64,000 bases of DNA from Cytophagaceae bacterium (GCA_947458545.1 CANGYH010000003.1:1-64000); one strand, 5' to 3'; shown: positions 39,971 to 49,357, counted from the first letter of the stretch. Notes: generated by a model not told the origin, from the letters alone. Numbers and translations: made by a program.

Positions 39971-40186
39971 ATGAAAGTATTGTTTTCGGCTGTCATGGTT
40001 GCCTTTATGGGGCTGGCCACTGGCAGCTCGGTAGAGAGTCGCGCAATAACCAGCGCCATCGGCTACTGCCCTATCACGGCAGAATGCCCGGCCTCGGTTT
40101 GTCAGGCTGATCCCTGTCAAGGGGTTTGCAGCGATTCGGAATGCCCGCCTGTCATGGGCTGCACCACCGGCTGCTGCGCTCGATGA
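39971..40186 (+). CDS. Exported cysteine-rich peptide 1
   Basis: A 71-residue peptide: signal-like hydrophobic N terminus (MKVLFSAVMVAFMGLATG) and a 40-residue tail with nine Cys, ending GCTTGCCAR. ATG 39971 is chosen because it gives a standard signal peptide; an upstream frame to 39863 adds unrelated sequence. Cys spacing (C-x5-C-x4-C-x4-C-x3-C) suggests thiol metal binding in the periplasm or outside. It lies between the CsoR-like gene and arsR and ends at its own terminator. A related design is found at 57506-57685. Function not established. Confidence 0.7.
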   Translation: MKVLFSAVMVAFMGLATGSSVESRAITSAIGYCPITAECPASVCQADPCQGVCSDSECPPVMGCTTGCCAR

Positions 40187-40190
40187 TCCA

Positions 40191-40220
40191 AAGGCTCCCA
40201 CCAAAAGGGAGCCTTTTTTT
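40191..40220 (+). terminator. Terminator after Cys-rich peptide 1
   Basis: AAGGCTCCC and GGGAGCCTT form a 9-bp stem around a 7-base loop, followed by a run of T. Confidence 0.88.
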
Positions 40221-40259
40221 AACTATTCTGAGAAGAGCACCGAGGTAAATGGGAGAATT

Positions 40260-40275
40260 ATCGTAATATTGCGAT
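40260..40275 (+). promoter_or_regulatory. ArsR operator overlapping -7 box
   Basis: ATCGTAATATTGCGAT is a dyad with 7 of 8 symmetric pairs, and TAATATTG within it (40264-40271) is a one-mismatch -7 box. An ArsR-family dimer bound here would block RNA polymerase. ATG 40280 follows five bases later. Confidence 0.7.
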
Positions 40276-40279
40276 TGAA

Positions 40280-40612
40280 ATGGGTGCAACAAAAGCAGAC
40301 GTATTCACGGCAGAGCAGGTTAAGCTCGCACAGCTAGCAAAGGCACTGGCACACCCCGCACGGGTCGCCATCGTGCAGATGCTGGCCCGGCGCGGCAACG
40401 CCTGCGTCTGTGGCGACATCGTAGATGAGCTCCCCCTTGCCCAGAGTACCGTCTCCCAGCATTTGAAAGAGCTAAAAGAGGCGGGGCTTGTGGCAGGTGA
40501 GATCAGCGGGGTACAGACTTGCTACTGCCTCTCGGCAGAGGGAGTGCGCTTTGCACGCCTGGCACTGGGAGAGCTGCTGGCTGAGCCTGCCCTAAAACCC
40601 GCTTGCTGCTGA
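40280..40612 (+). CDS. arsR: ArsR-family arsenite-responsive repressor
   Basis: A 110-residue winged-HTH repressor: [15 protein letters not shown], then CVCGDIV (the Cys-x-Cys of the metal-binding helix), [19 protein letters not shown] as recognition helix, and YCLSAEG wing. The pair CVC and the C-terminal ACC give thiols for As(III). It is the first gene of arsR-arsM-arsC-acr3 and is expected to repress them from the overlapping operator until arsenite binds. Confidence 0.92.
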   Translation: MGATKADVFTAEQVKLAQLAKALAHPARVAIVQMLARRGNACVCGDIVDELPLAQSTVSQHLKELKEAGLVAGEISGVQTCYCLSAEGVRFARLALGELLAEPALKPACC

Positions 40613-40659
40613 CGGTCTCTTTTTTTACCCTATTTCATCGCAATAAAACGATTAATCAA

Positions 40660-41574
40660 ATGAACAATCCATTTCCTTCTGCTCCCGATCTGGCATCGGT
40701 GGAGCTTACCCCTGACTCGCCCGCGGCCATCAAGGCTATGGTGCGCGAGAAGTACGCCGTCATCGCCACCCAAAGCAAGGGCGACAATGAGGCCTCCTGC
40801 TGCGGGGCCACCTCAGCCTGGTGCGGCCCTGACGGCGAGGGGCAGGACTATACCGTCTTCTCGGAAGACTACGCGCACCTGGCAGGCTACGATGCCGGTG
40901 CCGACCTGGGCTTGGGCTGCGGCCTGCCCACCGCTTTTGCCCATATTAAAGCGGGCGACACTGTGGTAGACTTAGGGTCGGGCGCTGGCAACGACTGCTT
41001 CGTGGCCCGTGCCGAGACCGGCGAGACGGGCCGGGTTATAGGTGTAGACTTTACGCCCGCCATGATTGTTAAGGCCCGCGAAAATGCCACCCGCCTGGGC
41101 TACGGCAATGTCGAGTTCCGCGAGGGCGAGATCGAGAATCTACCTCTGGGCAAGGGCGTGGCCGATGTGGTTGTCTCCAACTGTGTGCTCAACCTGGTGC
41201 CCGATAAACAGGCCGCCTTCAACGAGGTATACCGGGTGCTAAAACCGGGCGGCCATTTCTCCATCTCGGATGTGGTTACCAAGGGCGCACTGCCTCCGCA
41301 CTTGAAGAAGGCCGCCGAGATGTACGCGGGTTGCGTATCAGGCGGGATCACGATGGATGAGTATCTGGAGGTAGTTGAGAAGGCCGGTTTCACAGACGTG
41401 AAGGTGCAAAAGATGCGGGCCGTGGCCATGCCGCTCGATACGCTCAAAACCTACCTCCCCGAGGATCAGGCCAAAGCCTTCGGTACCGGCGAGGAGGGCA
41501 TCTATTCCGTAACCGTTTTCGCCCGCAAACCCGATACTGATGCCTGTTGCAAACCTGGCACGGGCTGTTGCTAG
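40660..41574 (+). CDS. arsM: Arsenite S-adenosylmethionine methyltransferase
   Basis: A 304-residue SAM methyltransferase that converts arsenite to methylated arsenicals. ASCCGA near residue 45, NCVLNLVPDK and the MYAGCVSGG segment provide the conserved arsenite-binding cysteines; VVDLGSGAGNDC is SAM motif I. The C terminus CCKPGTGCC is an extra thiol tail. ATG 40660 gives MNNPFPSAP. It follows arsR in one operon. Confidence 0.92.
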   Translation: MNNPFPSAPDLASVELTPDSPAAIKAMVREKYAVIATQSKGDNEASCCGATSAWCGPDGEGQDYTVFSEDYAHLAGYDAGADLGLGCGLPTAFAHIKAGDTVVDLGSGAGNDCFVARAETGETGRVIGVDFTPAMIVKARENATRLGYGNVEFREGEIENLPLGKGVADVVVSNCVLNLVPDKQAAFNEVYRVLKPGGHFSISDVVTKGALPPHLKKAAEMYAGCVSGGITMDEYLEVVEKAGFTDVKVQKMRAVAMPLDTLKTYLPEDQAKAFGTGEEGIYSVTVFARKPDTDACCKPGTGCC

Positions 41575-41592
41575 CCCTTTGAGTATCTGCAA

Positions 41593-42249
41593 ATGGAAAC
41601 GACATACACAAACCGACTCTACCCAGCAGTGGCAGCCTCGCTTGAGGCCGCCCGTCAAGGTTTTAATATCACCCAGAGCCCGCGACAGGCCGGACTTGAG
41701 CGGCTGGCCGCATTTCTGAAGGACAGACAGGCAAACGACCTGCCAATTAAGGTCATAGTCATCTGTACGCACAACTCGCGCCGTTCGCACCTGGGACAGT
41801 TCTGGCTCACGGCGGCGGCAAGCAGAGCGGTGGTAGCGCTTGAGGCCTTTAGCGGCGGTACTGAGGCCACGGCCTGCCAACCCAACACCCTGGCAGCGCT
41901 TGAGCGAGCCGGTGCCCGTGTGGAGAAAATGAGCGAAGGGGCCAATCCGCACTACCAGCTTCGCTACGGCCAAGCTGAGACGGACATGCTGGAGGTCTTC
42001 AGCAAGGTGTATAGCCATAAGGCTAATCCACAGGCAGACTTCGTGGCTTTAATGGTGTGCTCGGAGGCCGACCAAGGTTGCCCCTGGGTGGAGGGAGCAG
42101 TCGGCCGCTACTCGCTTCCCTACCGCGACCCAAAATATGCCGACGGCACTCCAGACGAGGCCGCAGCCTATGATGAGGCAAGCCGCACCATCGCCTCAGA
42201 AATGGCCTGGCTGATCGACCAACTTCAAACCACGACGCAACAGGCATGA
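41593..42249 (+). CDS. Arsenate reductase-like low-molecular-weight phosphatase
   Basis: A 218-residue protein of the LMW tyrosine phosphatase fold. The CX5R loop is ICTHNSRRS, and [15 protein letters not shown] with the DPKYADG Asp complete the site. In Bacteroidota ars operons this type reduces arsenate to arsenite, with two further Cys relaying electrons. It overlaps acr3 by four bases (ATGA), so product and exporter are coupled. It is longer than classical ArsC (about 135). Confidence 0.85.
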   Translation: METTYTNRLYPAVAASLEAARQGFNITQSPRQAGLERLAAFLKDRQANDLPIKVIVICTHNSRRSHLGQFWLTAAASRAVVALEAFSGGTEATACQPNTLAALERAGARVEKMSEGANPHYQLRYGQAETDMLEVFSKVYSHKANPQADFVALMVCSEADQGCPWVEGAVGRYSLPYRDPKYADGTPDEAAAYDEASRTIASEMAWLIDQLQTTTQQA

Positions 42250-43259
42250 AGCGCCTCTCCTTTTTAGATCGTTACCTATCCCTCTGGATCGTGCTGGCAA
42301 TGGCCCTGGGGGTTGGGCTCTCCGTGCTGGCTCCTGGCCTTGCCAAGGGCCTGGGCCTTGCCGCCACGGGCACCATCTCCTGGCCGCTGGCGGCGGGGCT
42401 GGTACTAATGATGTACCCGCCCCTGGCGAAAGTACGCTATCACGAGCTCGGCCAGGTGTTTTCCAATACGCGGGTGCTGCTGCTCTCGCTGGTGCAAAAC
42501 TGGCTGATCGGCCCGCTGGTGATGTTCGGCCTGGCGGCGCTGCTTCTGGGCCGTTACCCGGATTATATGACCGGCCTCATCCTTGTCGGCATAGCCCGCT
42601 GTATTGCCATGGTGGTGGTCTGGTCAGACCTGGCGGGCGGCTCGCGGGAGTATACGGCAGGGCTGGTGGCCTTCAACTCGGTCTTTCAGGTGCTGTTCTA
42701 CTCGGTCTATGCCTGGGTATTCTGTACCTGGCTGCCGGATGTGCTGGGTATGCAAGGGGTGGTGGTGCCGGTATCTATGGGCGAGGTGGCCCGCTCGGTC
42801 TTGCTGTATCTGGGCCTGCCCTTCGCGCTGGGGTTGCTTAGCTACCTAGTGCTGCCAAGGCTCAAGTCTCGGCAATGGTATGAGGATGTGTACTTGCCGC
42901 GCATTTCGCCTATCACGCTCATTGCTCTGCTCTTTACCATTGTAGTGATGTTTGCCTTAAAAGGCAAAACAGTGCTGGAGCGCCCTGTCGATATTGCCCT
43001 GATTGCTCTGCCGCTCTCGCTCTATTTCGCCTTGATGTTCTTTTCGGCGTATTATCTGGCGTTGCGCTCTGGCCAGAGCAAAGACAAAGCTGTATCGCTG
43101 GCTTTTACGGCTGCGGGCAACAACTTCGAGTTAGGTATCGCCGTGGCGGTATCGGTTTTCGGGTTGGGCTCTGGCCAGGCGCTTGCTGCCGTGGTAGGGC
43201 CTCTTGTGGAGGTACCGGTACTGCTTGGACTGGCTCGGTGGGCAGGAAGAAATGTGTAG
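42246..43259 (+). CDS. acr3: ACR3-family arsenite efflux permease
   Basis: A 337-residue protein with about ten membrane helices. [19 protein letters not shown] holds the conserved functional Cys of ACR3; the [10 protein letters not shown] segment and the [18 protein letters not shown] block are family signatures. It exports As(III) across the inner membrane, driven by the proton gradient. Last gene of the arsR-arsM-arsC-acr3 operon; it converges with crcB. Confidence 0.93.
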   Translation: MKRLSFLDRYLSLWIVLAMALGVGLSVLAPGLAKGLGLAATGTISWPLAAGLVLMMYPPLAKVRYHELGQVFSNTRVLLLSLVQNWLIGPLVMFGLAALLLGRYPDYMTGLILVGIARCIAMVVVWSDLAGGSREYTAGLVAFNSVFQVLFYSVYAWVFCTWLPDVLGMQGVVVPVSMGEVARSVLLYLGLPFALGLLSYLVLPRLKSRQWYEDVYLPRISPITLIALLFTIVVMFALKGKTVLERPVDIALIALPLSLYFALMFFSAYYLALRSGQSKDKAVSLAFTAAGNNFELGIAVAVSVFGLGSGQALAAVVGPLVEVPVLLGLARWAGRNV

Positions 43260-43299
43260 AATCCGCCCATTGCTCGGACAAACATTTTCATAACGGTTA

Positions 43300-43689
43300 C
43301 TATGCGTCGATCTTGGTTAGGGCAACACCAAGCTTAAAGCCCAGCGCCACGGAGACCAAGCCTCCCAGTATACTCCCGGTTAAGTACGTGATTGCCTCAA
43401 CGGTATTTCCTTTTTCGAGCAGTAGCCAACCCTCTACCGATAGGGCTGAAAAAGTGGTAAATCCTCCGCAAAGGCCTGTCGTCAGAAATGCTCTCAGCTC
43501 TGAGCTAACCTTATTCGATTGTGTGAAAAACCCGACAAAAAAGCCCAGTATAAAGCTTCCTGTCAGATTCACTATCAATGTGGGTAGGTAGGCACGATCT
43601 GTAATTCCCCAGTGCGCCATTATCAAACCTACAGCATAGCGCAGCGTACTGCCTATGGCTCCGCCCACAGCCACTGCAACAAAATTCAT
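43300..43689 (-). CDS. crcB: CrcB/Fluc fluoride channel
   Basis: A 129-residue protein with four membrane segments: GGAIGSTLRYAVG, LIVNLTGSFILGFFVGF, TTGLCGGFTTFSALSVE and the last helix ILGGLVSVALGFKLG. The GGxxG-STLRY, NxxGSF and TGxxGGFTTFS signatures are all present, so a fluoride-selective dimeric channel is expected. It follows the MFS gene with a 37-base gap on the same strand, probably one transcript. No fluoride riboswitch is visible in that gap. Confidence 0.92.
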   Translation of the reverse strand: MNFVAVAVGGAIGSTLRYAVGLIMAHWGITDRAYLPTLIVNLTGSFILGFFVGFFTQSNKVSSELRAFLTTGLCGGFTTFSALSVEGWLLLEKGNTVEAITYLTGSILGGLVSVALGFKLGVALTKIDA

Positions 43690-43726
43690 ATCCGAATATA
43701 GTTTGTGGAAAATTGCTGGCCAGAAG

Positions 43727-44959
43727 TCATCCTGATATTCTTAACCGGAAACTTGATGGCTTTTCGCCTCTCGTTGCAAGGAGCCAACCCGCGCATACAA
43801 CGGCTACCCCTGCCGATATGGTCAGGGGCCAGACTGCCCCGGCGGTTTGCCAAAGAAAACCTGTCCAGAGGCTTGCCGCAAGCGTAGCCAGACTGGAAAG
43901 ACCTTGATAGAAGCCCATCCCCGTAGCCTTCTCCCCGGAGGGAATATGGGCCGAGAGAGCTGCCTTGCCTACGCCATCGGTAAGGGCAGCGTAAAGGCCA
44001 TAAAATATGAAAATTAGTGCCAAAGCACTTGTACTCTGGGCAAAGGCAATGCCAGTATACACAAGGGCAAAAACCAGCAGACCCAGCGCCAGCACCAGGC
44101 GCTTATCCCGACCATCAGCCCACGACCCGACGGGAAGCCCGAGCAAGGTTTGAGATACGTTGTAGAGAAGATAGAGCCCGATTACGACAGTGGAAGAATA
44201 TCCCATCTCGCGCACTTTGAGCAAAAGGAAGGCATCGGCACTATTGACCAGGGCAAAGACGATGAGCACCCCCGCCAGCCGCCTATAGCCGCTTCCGGCC
44301 CTGGCCCAGAAGCCTGCCAGATGTAGTCTGGATGCCCCTTTACTATTTACAGCCTCCGCCGCAGCGTCCTTGGGCAGCAGCCAGGTCAGGCCTACCGAGA
44401 ATAGGCCAGGCACCACCGAGACCAAGAACATAGTGGCATAACCGCCCGGATTGTAGTGAAGCCATATTAGGCCAAGCAGGGGCCCGACGACGGCTCCGAT
44501 GGAGTCCATGGAGCGGTGAAAACCGAACACCCTTCCCCGCTCGTGCTGCCCTGAGTAAGTGGTGAGCATGGCATCGCGGGCACCGGTTCGCAGGCCCTTT
44601 CCTACCCGGTCAGCGGCACGCATGGAAACAATCCAGCCAGATGCATTACTGAGCAGAATGAGCGGGCGGGCCAGGCAAGAAACCAGATAGCCAGCCCGCA
44701 CAAAGGATGCTCTCCGGCCTGTAGTATCGCTTAATCGCCCGAAGTAGATCTTGCTCAGGCCTGCAACGGCTTCCGCTACCCCCTCAAGCACACCCACCAG
44801 CCCGGCCCCATAGCCGATGGAAAGCAGGTAGAGCGGCATGATGGGGTAGAGCAATTCGCTGCTTATGTCAGCGGCAAGACTGACCAGCGAGAGTACCCAC
44901 ACAGGCCTTGAGAAGCTTAAGACACCGCGCTTTCGCTCTTGCTCCACAGGCTCATACAT
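43727..44959 (-). CDS. MFS efflux transporter
   Basis: A 410-residue major facilitator with about 12 helices. The loop 2-3 signature is SKIYFGRLSDTTGRRASFV, and DRVGKGLRTGARDAML is a motif of a subgroup often seen near metal and arsenic genes. The substrate is not evident; ArsJ-like or metal export are candidates, but no GAPDH partner of ArsJ is present. ATG 44959 (MYEPVEQE) is preferred to TTG 44977. It is divergent from the TonB receptor and precedes crcB. Confidence 0.78.
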   Translation of the reverse strand: MYEPVEQERKRGVLSFSRPVWVLSLVSLAADISSELLYPIMPLYLLSIGYGAGLVGVLEGVAEAVAGLSKIYFGRLSDTTGRRASFVRAGYLVSCLARPLILLSNASGWIVSMRAADRVGKGLRTGARDAMLTTYSGQHERGRVFGFHRSMDSIGAVVGPLLGLIWLHYNPGGYATMFLVSVVPGLFSVGLTWLLPKDAAAEAVNSKGASRLHLAGFWARAGSGYRRLAGVLIVFALVNSADAFLLLKVREMGYSSTVVIGLYLLYNVSQTLLGLPVGSWADGRDKRLVLALGLLVFALVYTGIAFAQSTSALALIFIFYGLYAALTDGVGKAALSAHIPSGEKATGMGFYQGLSSLATLAASLWTGFLWQTAGAVWPLTISAGVAVVCAGWLLATRGEKPSSFRLRISG

Positions 44960-45005
44960 AATTATGTACTCAACCAAGGCCTCAAAAAAGACTGCCCTAC
45001 CTTTG
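44955..45005 (+). promoter_or_regulatory. Divergent MFS/TonB receptor control region
   Basis: TACATAATTATGTA (44955-44968) is a perfect 14-bp palindrome over the MFS start codon, and TACCTTTG (44998-45005) is the -7 box of the receptor, ending four bases before ATG 45010. A regulator bound at the palindrome could control both genes. Confidence 0.6.
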
Positions 45006-45009
45006 TACG

Positions 45010-47244
45010 ATGGGCAGGAGAGGAAAGATAGGTATAGCGTGTTTATGCTTCACTTTTTGGTTGGCATATCTGTTTCCTTCTTCTTGCTTTGCGCAATCTA
45101 CCCTCACATTTCGGATCAGAAGCGAAGCCGACCGCAGCATTCTTGCCGGAGCCACCGTCTATTTGAAACCTAGTGGACTTGGAGGAGTAGCTGATTCTAC
45201 CGGTACAGCTACGATACCGGGTGTGCCTAACAGTGAGCAAGAAGCGACCATATCTTACCTCGGATTCGAGCCTGCACGTTTAAGAATCAAGCTACCAAGG
45301 CCTTCAGGTGCCAAGCCCCTGGAGATTGAGCTGGAGCCCTCAGGCGAATCGCTGGAGGAGGTGATCATCTCCACAACCCGTGCCGGACGGAGCGTCAGGG
45401 ATATTCCCACACGGCTTGAGGTGCTCGATGCCGAGGAGCTGGACGAGAAAGCTTCTATGCGTCCGGGCGACATCCAGATGCTGCTCAATGAGAGCACCGG
45501 CATCAACTCTCAGCAAACATCGGCCGTCTCGGCAACAGCCAACATCCGCATCCAGGGGCTGGATGGGCGCTATACCCAGATGCTCAAAGACGGCCTGCCG
45601 CTCTATCAGGGTTTTGCCTCCGGCCTTGCCATCCTCCAAATACCACCGCTGGACTTAAAACAGGTAGAAGTAATCAAGGGCTCAGCCTCTACGCTCTATG
45701 GCGGCGGAGCCATAGCAGGGCTGGTAAACCTTGTGAGCCGCACGCCCGGCGAGGGCAAGCCCGTGCTGGACGCACTTCTCAACGGAACGACGGCCAGGGG
45801 GGCGGATGTTGCCGTATTCTCATCGGCCAGGAGGGGCAAGCTGGGTTATACTATTCTTGGTACCTATAACCATGCAAGTGCCTTTGACCCATCTGGCCAG
45901 GGCTTCTCGGCCATACCCGAAACGCGGCGGGTATTGCTGAACCCAAAAGTGTTTTTTTATCCAACCACGCGCACTACCGTTTGGGCAGGCATCAATGGCA
46001 CGGTAGAGAGCCGTTATGGAGGAGACATGAACCGTATCCGAGGGGGAAGCCCCGATGGCTATTTTGAGCGCAACGACACCTGGCGTGGATCAACACAGCT
46101 AGTGGCCCAGCACCGCATCTCTGATAGCCTCGTCCTGACTGCCAAAAACAGTGTAAACGTCTTTGACCGAAGGCTACAAACTCCTGGCCAAGACTTTGCC
46201 GGGCGGCAGACCTCCACCTTCTCGGAGCTGTCCTTTGTGGCAGGGCCCAAAAGGCTTGAGTGGGTGGCAGGCATAAATCTCTGGACGGATCAATTCGCTC
46301 AGCGTAATCCGGCCCCGCCTCTTTCAGGTTCTGGGCTGGGCAACACCATCCTCACGTATGGTGCCTTTGTACAGAATACCTTCCGGCCCAACGAGCGCTT
46401 GGCTTTTGAGACAGGACTTCGCTTAGATTATGTAAATAGCAGTTTCCCAGTGCGGTCGCAAGGTGCCGTGCTGCCCAGGGCATCAGCCCTGTATCGCCTT
46501 ACCGATAACCTGACTGCCAGAGCTACGGCAGGCTTTGGCTACCGATCCCCATCGCTCTATTCTGAAGATGCGGAAGGGGCTGGTTTTGCTGGGTTACAAC
46601 CTTTAGGAACTACCGCAAGCTTGAGCCTGGAGCGTTCGTATGGCGGTGGAGCGGATGTAGGATATTCGACAAGCTTTGCCGATGGGGAGGGTTCTTTGTC
46701 CATTAACCAGCTTGCTTTTTATACCTGGCTTGAGAGGCCTAGCCAGTTGCTAGCCAATGCAACCGAGCCTGGCCTACTTTACTATGCAAATCCCGAAGGC
46801 TACCTGCGGAGCCGTGGCTTGGAGACCAACCTTAACATTCGTTTCGAGCAACTGCGCTTTGTGGCTGGCTACACGTATACCGATGCCATCAGGCAACAGA
46901 ATGGTGTCTTGCTGAGACAGCCATTGGCTGCACCGCATCGAGGCAACGCAGTCCTGCTTTACGAAAAAGCTGGCAAATTTCGCATAGGTCTGGAAGTGCT
47001 GCTTGTTAGTTCACAAACCCGACAAAACGATATGGCGGGTAAAGCCTATTATGAGTTGGGCTTTCTGGCTGAAAAGCGCTTTGGCCCTTTGTCAGTCTTT
47101 GTCAATTGCGAAAACCTGACCGATACGCGTCAAACGCGCTTTGAGCAGATATACATGGGGCAAAAACTTGCTCCCTCCTTTCGGCAGATTTATGCCCCAC
47201 TGGATGGACGTATCGTTAACGGAGGAGTAAAGTATAGACTTTAG
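45010..47244 (+). CDS. TonB-dependent outer-membrane receptor
   Basis: A 744-residue receptor: signal peptide (to about residue 29, CFAQS), a carboxypeptidase-regulatory-like beta domain (about 30-115, ending ISYLGFEPARL), plug domain (RDIPTRLEVLD to LVNLVSRTPG), and a 22-strand barrel with the C-terminal NLTDTRQTRFEQIY region. Such proteins import scarce ligands, including metal chelates and siderophores. The location among metal genes suggests a metal-complex ligand, but that is inference. No SusD partner follows. Confidence 0.92.
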   Translation: MGRRGKIGIACLCFTFWLAYLFPSSCFAQSTLTFRIRSEADRSILAGATVYLKPSGLGGVADSTGTATIPGVPNSEQEATISYLGFEPARLRIKLPRPSGAKPLEIELEPSGESLEEVIISTTRAGRSVRDIPTRLEVLDAEELDEKASMRPGDIQMLLNESTGINSQQTSAVSATANIRIQGLDGRYTQMLKDGLPLYQGFASGLAILQIPPLDLKQVEVIKGSASTLYGGGAIAGLVNLVSRTPGEGKPVLDALLNGTTARGADVAVFSSARRGKLGYTILGTYNHASAFDPSGQGFSAIPETRRVLLNPKVFFYPTTRTTVWAGINGTVESRYGGDMNRIRGGSPDGYFERNDTWRGSTQLVAQHRISDSLVLTAKNSVNVFDRRLQTPGQDFAGRQTSTFSELSFVAGPKRLEWVAGINLWTDQFAQRNPAPPLSGSGLGNTILTYGAFVQNTFRPNERLAFETGLRLDYVNSSFPVRSQGAVLPRASALYRLTDNLTARATAGFGYRSPSLYSEDAEGAGFAGLQPLGTTASLSLERSYGGGADVGYSTSFADGEGSLSINQLAFYTWLERPSQLLANATEPGLLYYANPEGYLRSRGLETNLNIRFEQLRFVAGYTYTDAIRQQNGVLLRQPLAAPHRGNAVLLYEKAGKFRIGLEVLLVSSQTRQNDMAGKAYYELGFLAEKRFGPLSVFVNCENLTDTRQTRFEQIYMGQKLAPSFRQIYAPLDGRIVNGGVKYRL

Positions 47245-47253
47245 CCATCAGAA

Positions 47254-47793
47254 TTACCGTATTGCACCTCCAACCACCAAACCAACTGCAAAACAAGCTG
47301 CCATCCCAACACGTTTCCATCTCCTTCTACGCTTTTCTCTTGATAATTGAGCCTTATCAACAACAATCTCGACTTGCCCACCATGCTGGATGCCCACCAC
47401 AACAGGTATACTTGCTAGCTGATAATTATCTACGAGACTGATACCTCGGGGTGTAAGCCGCTCTACTTCAAGGCTTTCAGAGTTTATACGCACTCCTGCA
47501 ATCAGCGTATCGTGCTCTAATCGCTGTCGGCGCAAAGTATCGGGTCTGCTATAAACAAAGACTGTCTTGGGCCTGGAGCGGACTACAACACGCACCGTGT
47601 CCCGGTATATCCGATGAACCACTACAGTATCAGTCTTGGCGGGCTTAGTATAAGCGGCTGCCAGCTCGGCCTTTGTCTGATTTAGCCGGACGTTCATGTA
47701 AAAGTGGGCAAGCGTCAGGCCAACGGCCAATCCCAAAAGCAGGATGAAGACGTAAGCCCGGAAGCGCGGTTTGCGATTCGTTTCTTGTTGCAT
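47254..47793 (-). CDS. Membrane protein next to holin (spanin-like candidate)
   Basis: A 179-residue protein with an N-terminal membrane anchor (YVFILLLGLAVGLTLAHFY), a periplasmic-type helical and beta middle section, and a C-terminal RRRRWKRVG followed by a second hydrophobic segment. Adjacent to a holin-family gene in the same direction, this resembles phage inner-membrane spanin or lysis-accessory genes of Bacteroidota phages, but no sequence motif proves it. Last gene of the leftward arm. Confidence 0.5.
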   Translation of the reverse strand: MQQETNRKPRFRAYVFILLLGLAVGLTLAHFYMNVRLNQTKAELAAAYTKPAKTDTVVVHRIYRDTVRVVVRSRPKTVFVYSRPDTLRRQRLEHDTLIAGVRINSESLEVERLTPRGISLVDNYQLASIPVVVGIQHGGQVEIVVDKAQLSREKRRRRWKRVGMAACFAVGLVVGGAIR

Positions 47794-47820
47794 TGTCTAG
47801 GAGAGGTTAGAGGTGTTTTC

Positions 47821-48282
47821 TTACGTGATTTTGCCCTGCTCGTCCATCGCCTTGAGCCGCGCCACAAGCCAGGGAGGTAGCGTGCCCGGCGATAGGCGCA
47901 CCAGGTTTTCAAGAATTGAGATGCCTTCCCGGATTAGGATGGCACCGTAGGCAAGGGAGCTGAGCCAGGCGAAAAGGTCGGATCGCACACCCTCAACGGT
48001 GAAGTGGCACAGCACATGAATGAGTACCAAGAAGGCCACATAGACAAAAAGCTTTGTGAGCAGGCGTGAAAAAGTGCGGGAGGAGACGGTTTTGGTGCGC
48101 CAGGCCCAGGCAACACCGAGCAGCGTGTCAAGCGCGATCAGCACAAGCAAGAACTTCAAAAACTGCCAGTCTGCAAAAAGGTAGGTCTCAATCATCTGGG
48201 TAAGTGGAGACAAGCCAAGGCACATAAGCGAAAGCGTGTAGCGGCGTGGGCTCAAAGGGGGAGCAAGTGCTTTATGAATCAT
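47821..48282 (-). CDS. Phage holin-family protein
   Basis: A 153-residue protein with three membrane segments: FLKFLLVLIALDTLLGVAW, TKLFVYVAFLVLIHVLC and the AYGAILIREG region leading to ISILENL. This is the class of toxin-secretion/phage-lysis holins (phage_holin_4-type), in which LDTLLGV and IREGISILEN are usual. Holins permeabilise the inner membrane for endolysin release. ATG 48282 is chosen because the long upstream frame encodes low-quality sequence. No endolysin was recognised nearby. Confidence 0.75.
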   Translation of the reverse strand: MIHKALAPPLSPRRYTLSLMCLGLSPLTQMIETYLFADWQFLKFLLVLIALDTLLGVAWAWRTKTVSSRTFSRLLTKLFVYVAFLVLIHVLCHFTVEGVRSDLFAWLSSLAYGAILIREGISILENLVRLSPGTLPPWLVARLKAMDEQGKIT

Positions 48283-48463
48283 AGTCAATTTGAGAAGATT
48301 AAACCGCCCGGCAAGGCGGAGAGGCGGTGGAGCATTGCTGGATTCGCCACCCGAAGGCATCGGCGCGTCATCTATGACCGGCCACCCGAAGGCATCGGCC
48401 AGCCATTGCTGGCTCCACCCCCTTCCCGCCATTTGCAGCCGGGGCAGGTGGTGTTTGGGAATC

Positions 48464-49357
48464 TTAGGTGAGGTGAAAGCGGTAAGAGATAAACGACACG
48501 TTACCCGGAGACTGGGTCTGGATGCGAAGCCGGAAGGTGCGCGAAAGGCCCGAGTACAGGCGTGGGCGGCGGGCAAGCTCGGCAGCATCCTGGCTCGGAT
48601 TTTTGATTGTCAGGCGAAGAGCGAATAGCTGAGACAGGCAACGTGCCTTTGCGTTCGTGTGCCGCCAAGGGCGGCCTGTGGGGCGGTACATATGCAGGGG
48701 TAGCACTCCCTGCGGACTATAGTCGCCCGGCTCAAAGTTTTCAGGGCCCAGCGTTGGAATGCTAACGTTCCCTTGAGCTCTTCGGTCAGTAAACCAAAGG
48801 TTGGGTTGCAGATTCAGGAAGATTAGATTGCCTGCTTGCCGGTTCATTTGTGGAATCTGCCACTCGGTATTTCTGCCTGCGATAAGTTGTTTTACAAGGG
48901 TACGCGAGCTGTCATCATAGGTGAGATAGTGTTGCCCACCATCGTAATAATTGCGTAGTCTTGGAGTGCCGTCCGCATTTACGGTACCGTTACGGTGCGT
49001 GGGATGCACCCATTTTTTGACCATCAGTGAGTCTTTGCTCCGTTTCACATACCGGTAGAGCCAGATTTCTGGCTCATACTCATAGAACCGCTCGTCAAAC
49101 CCTGGCGGTAGCAAACAAAAAAGCGTATCGTGCGAGTTACGCGACTCGCCGCCTACCTGGTACTGAGTCGGGTTTTTGACTCTGATTTCAGGCACGGGCA
49201 GATAGGGTACCGCAGAGCCCCCGGCTGAGCCTACCCGCTTCTCAGAGCCGTCGGCAAGCTTGAGGTAAAGCTCCTCATCAGGCTTGACAAACAGGGAAGT
49301 CGATCCACTTGGAGGTGAGCCTGGGGCCGGGGTATGGGTGAGCGTGAGTCTTGACAT
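48464..49357 (-). CDS. Phage-fibre-like structural protein (candidate)
   Basis: A 297-residue protein. The N terminus (TPAPGSPPSGSTSLFVKPDE followed by LYLKLADGSEKRVG) matches the short adaptor seen at the start of many phage tail-fibre or baseplate proteins. The remainder is beta-rich and unrecognised. It is the second of two such genes upstream of the holin, so the leftward arm looks like a tail-to-lysis block without capsid or sheath genes. Confidence 0.5.
   Translation of the reverse strand: MSRLTLTHTPAPGSPPSGSTSLFVKPDEELYLKLADGSEKRVGSAGGSAVPYLPVPEIRVKNPTQYQVGGESRNSHDTLFCLLPPGFDERFYEYEPEIWLYRYVKRSKDSLMVKKWVHPTHRNGTVNADGTPRLRNYYDGGQHYLTYDDSSRTLVKQLIAGRNTEWQIPQMNRQAGNLIFLNLQPNLWFTDRRAQGNVSIPTLGPENFEPGDYSPQGVLPLHMYRPTGRPWRHTNAKARCLSQLFALRLTIKNPSQDAAELARRPRLYSGLSRTFRLRIQTQSPGNVSFISYRFHLT

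Noticed and set aside
43690-43726. Fluoride riboswitch before crcB
   Set aside because: Only 37 bases separate the MFS stop from crcB and no crcB-motif core was visible.
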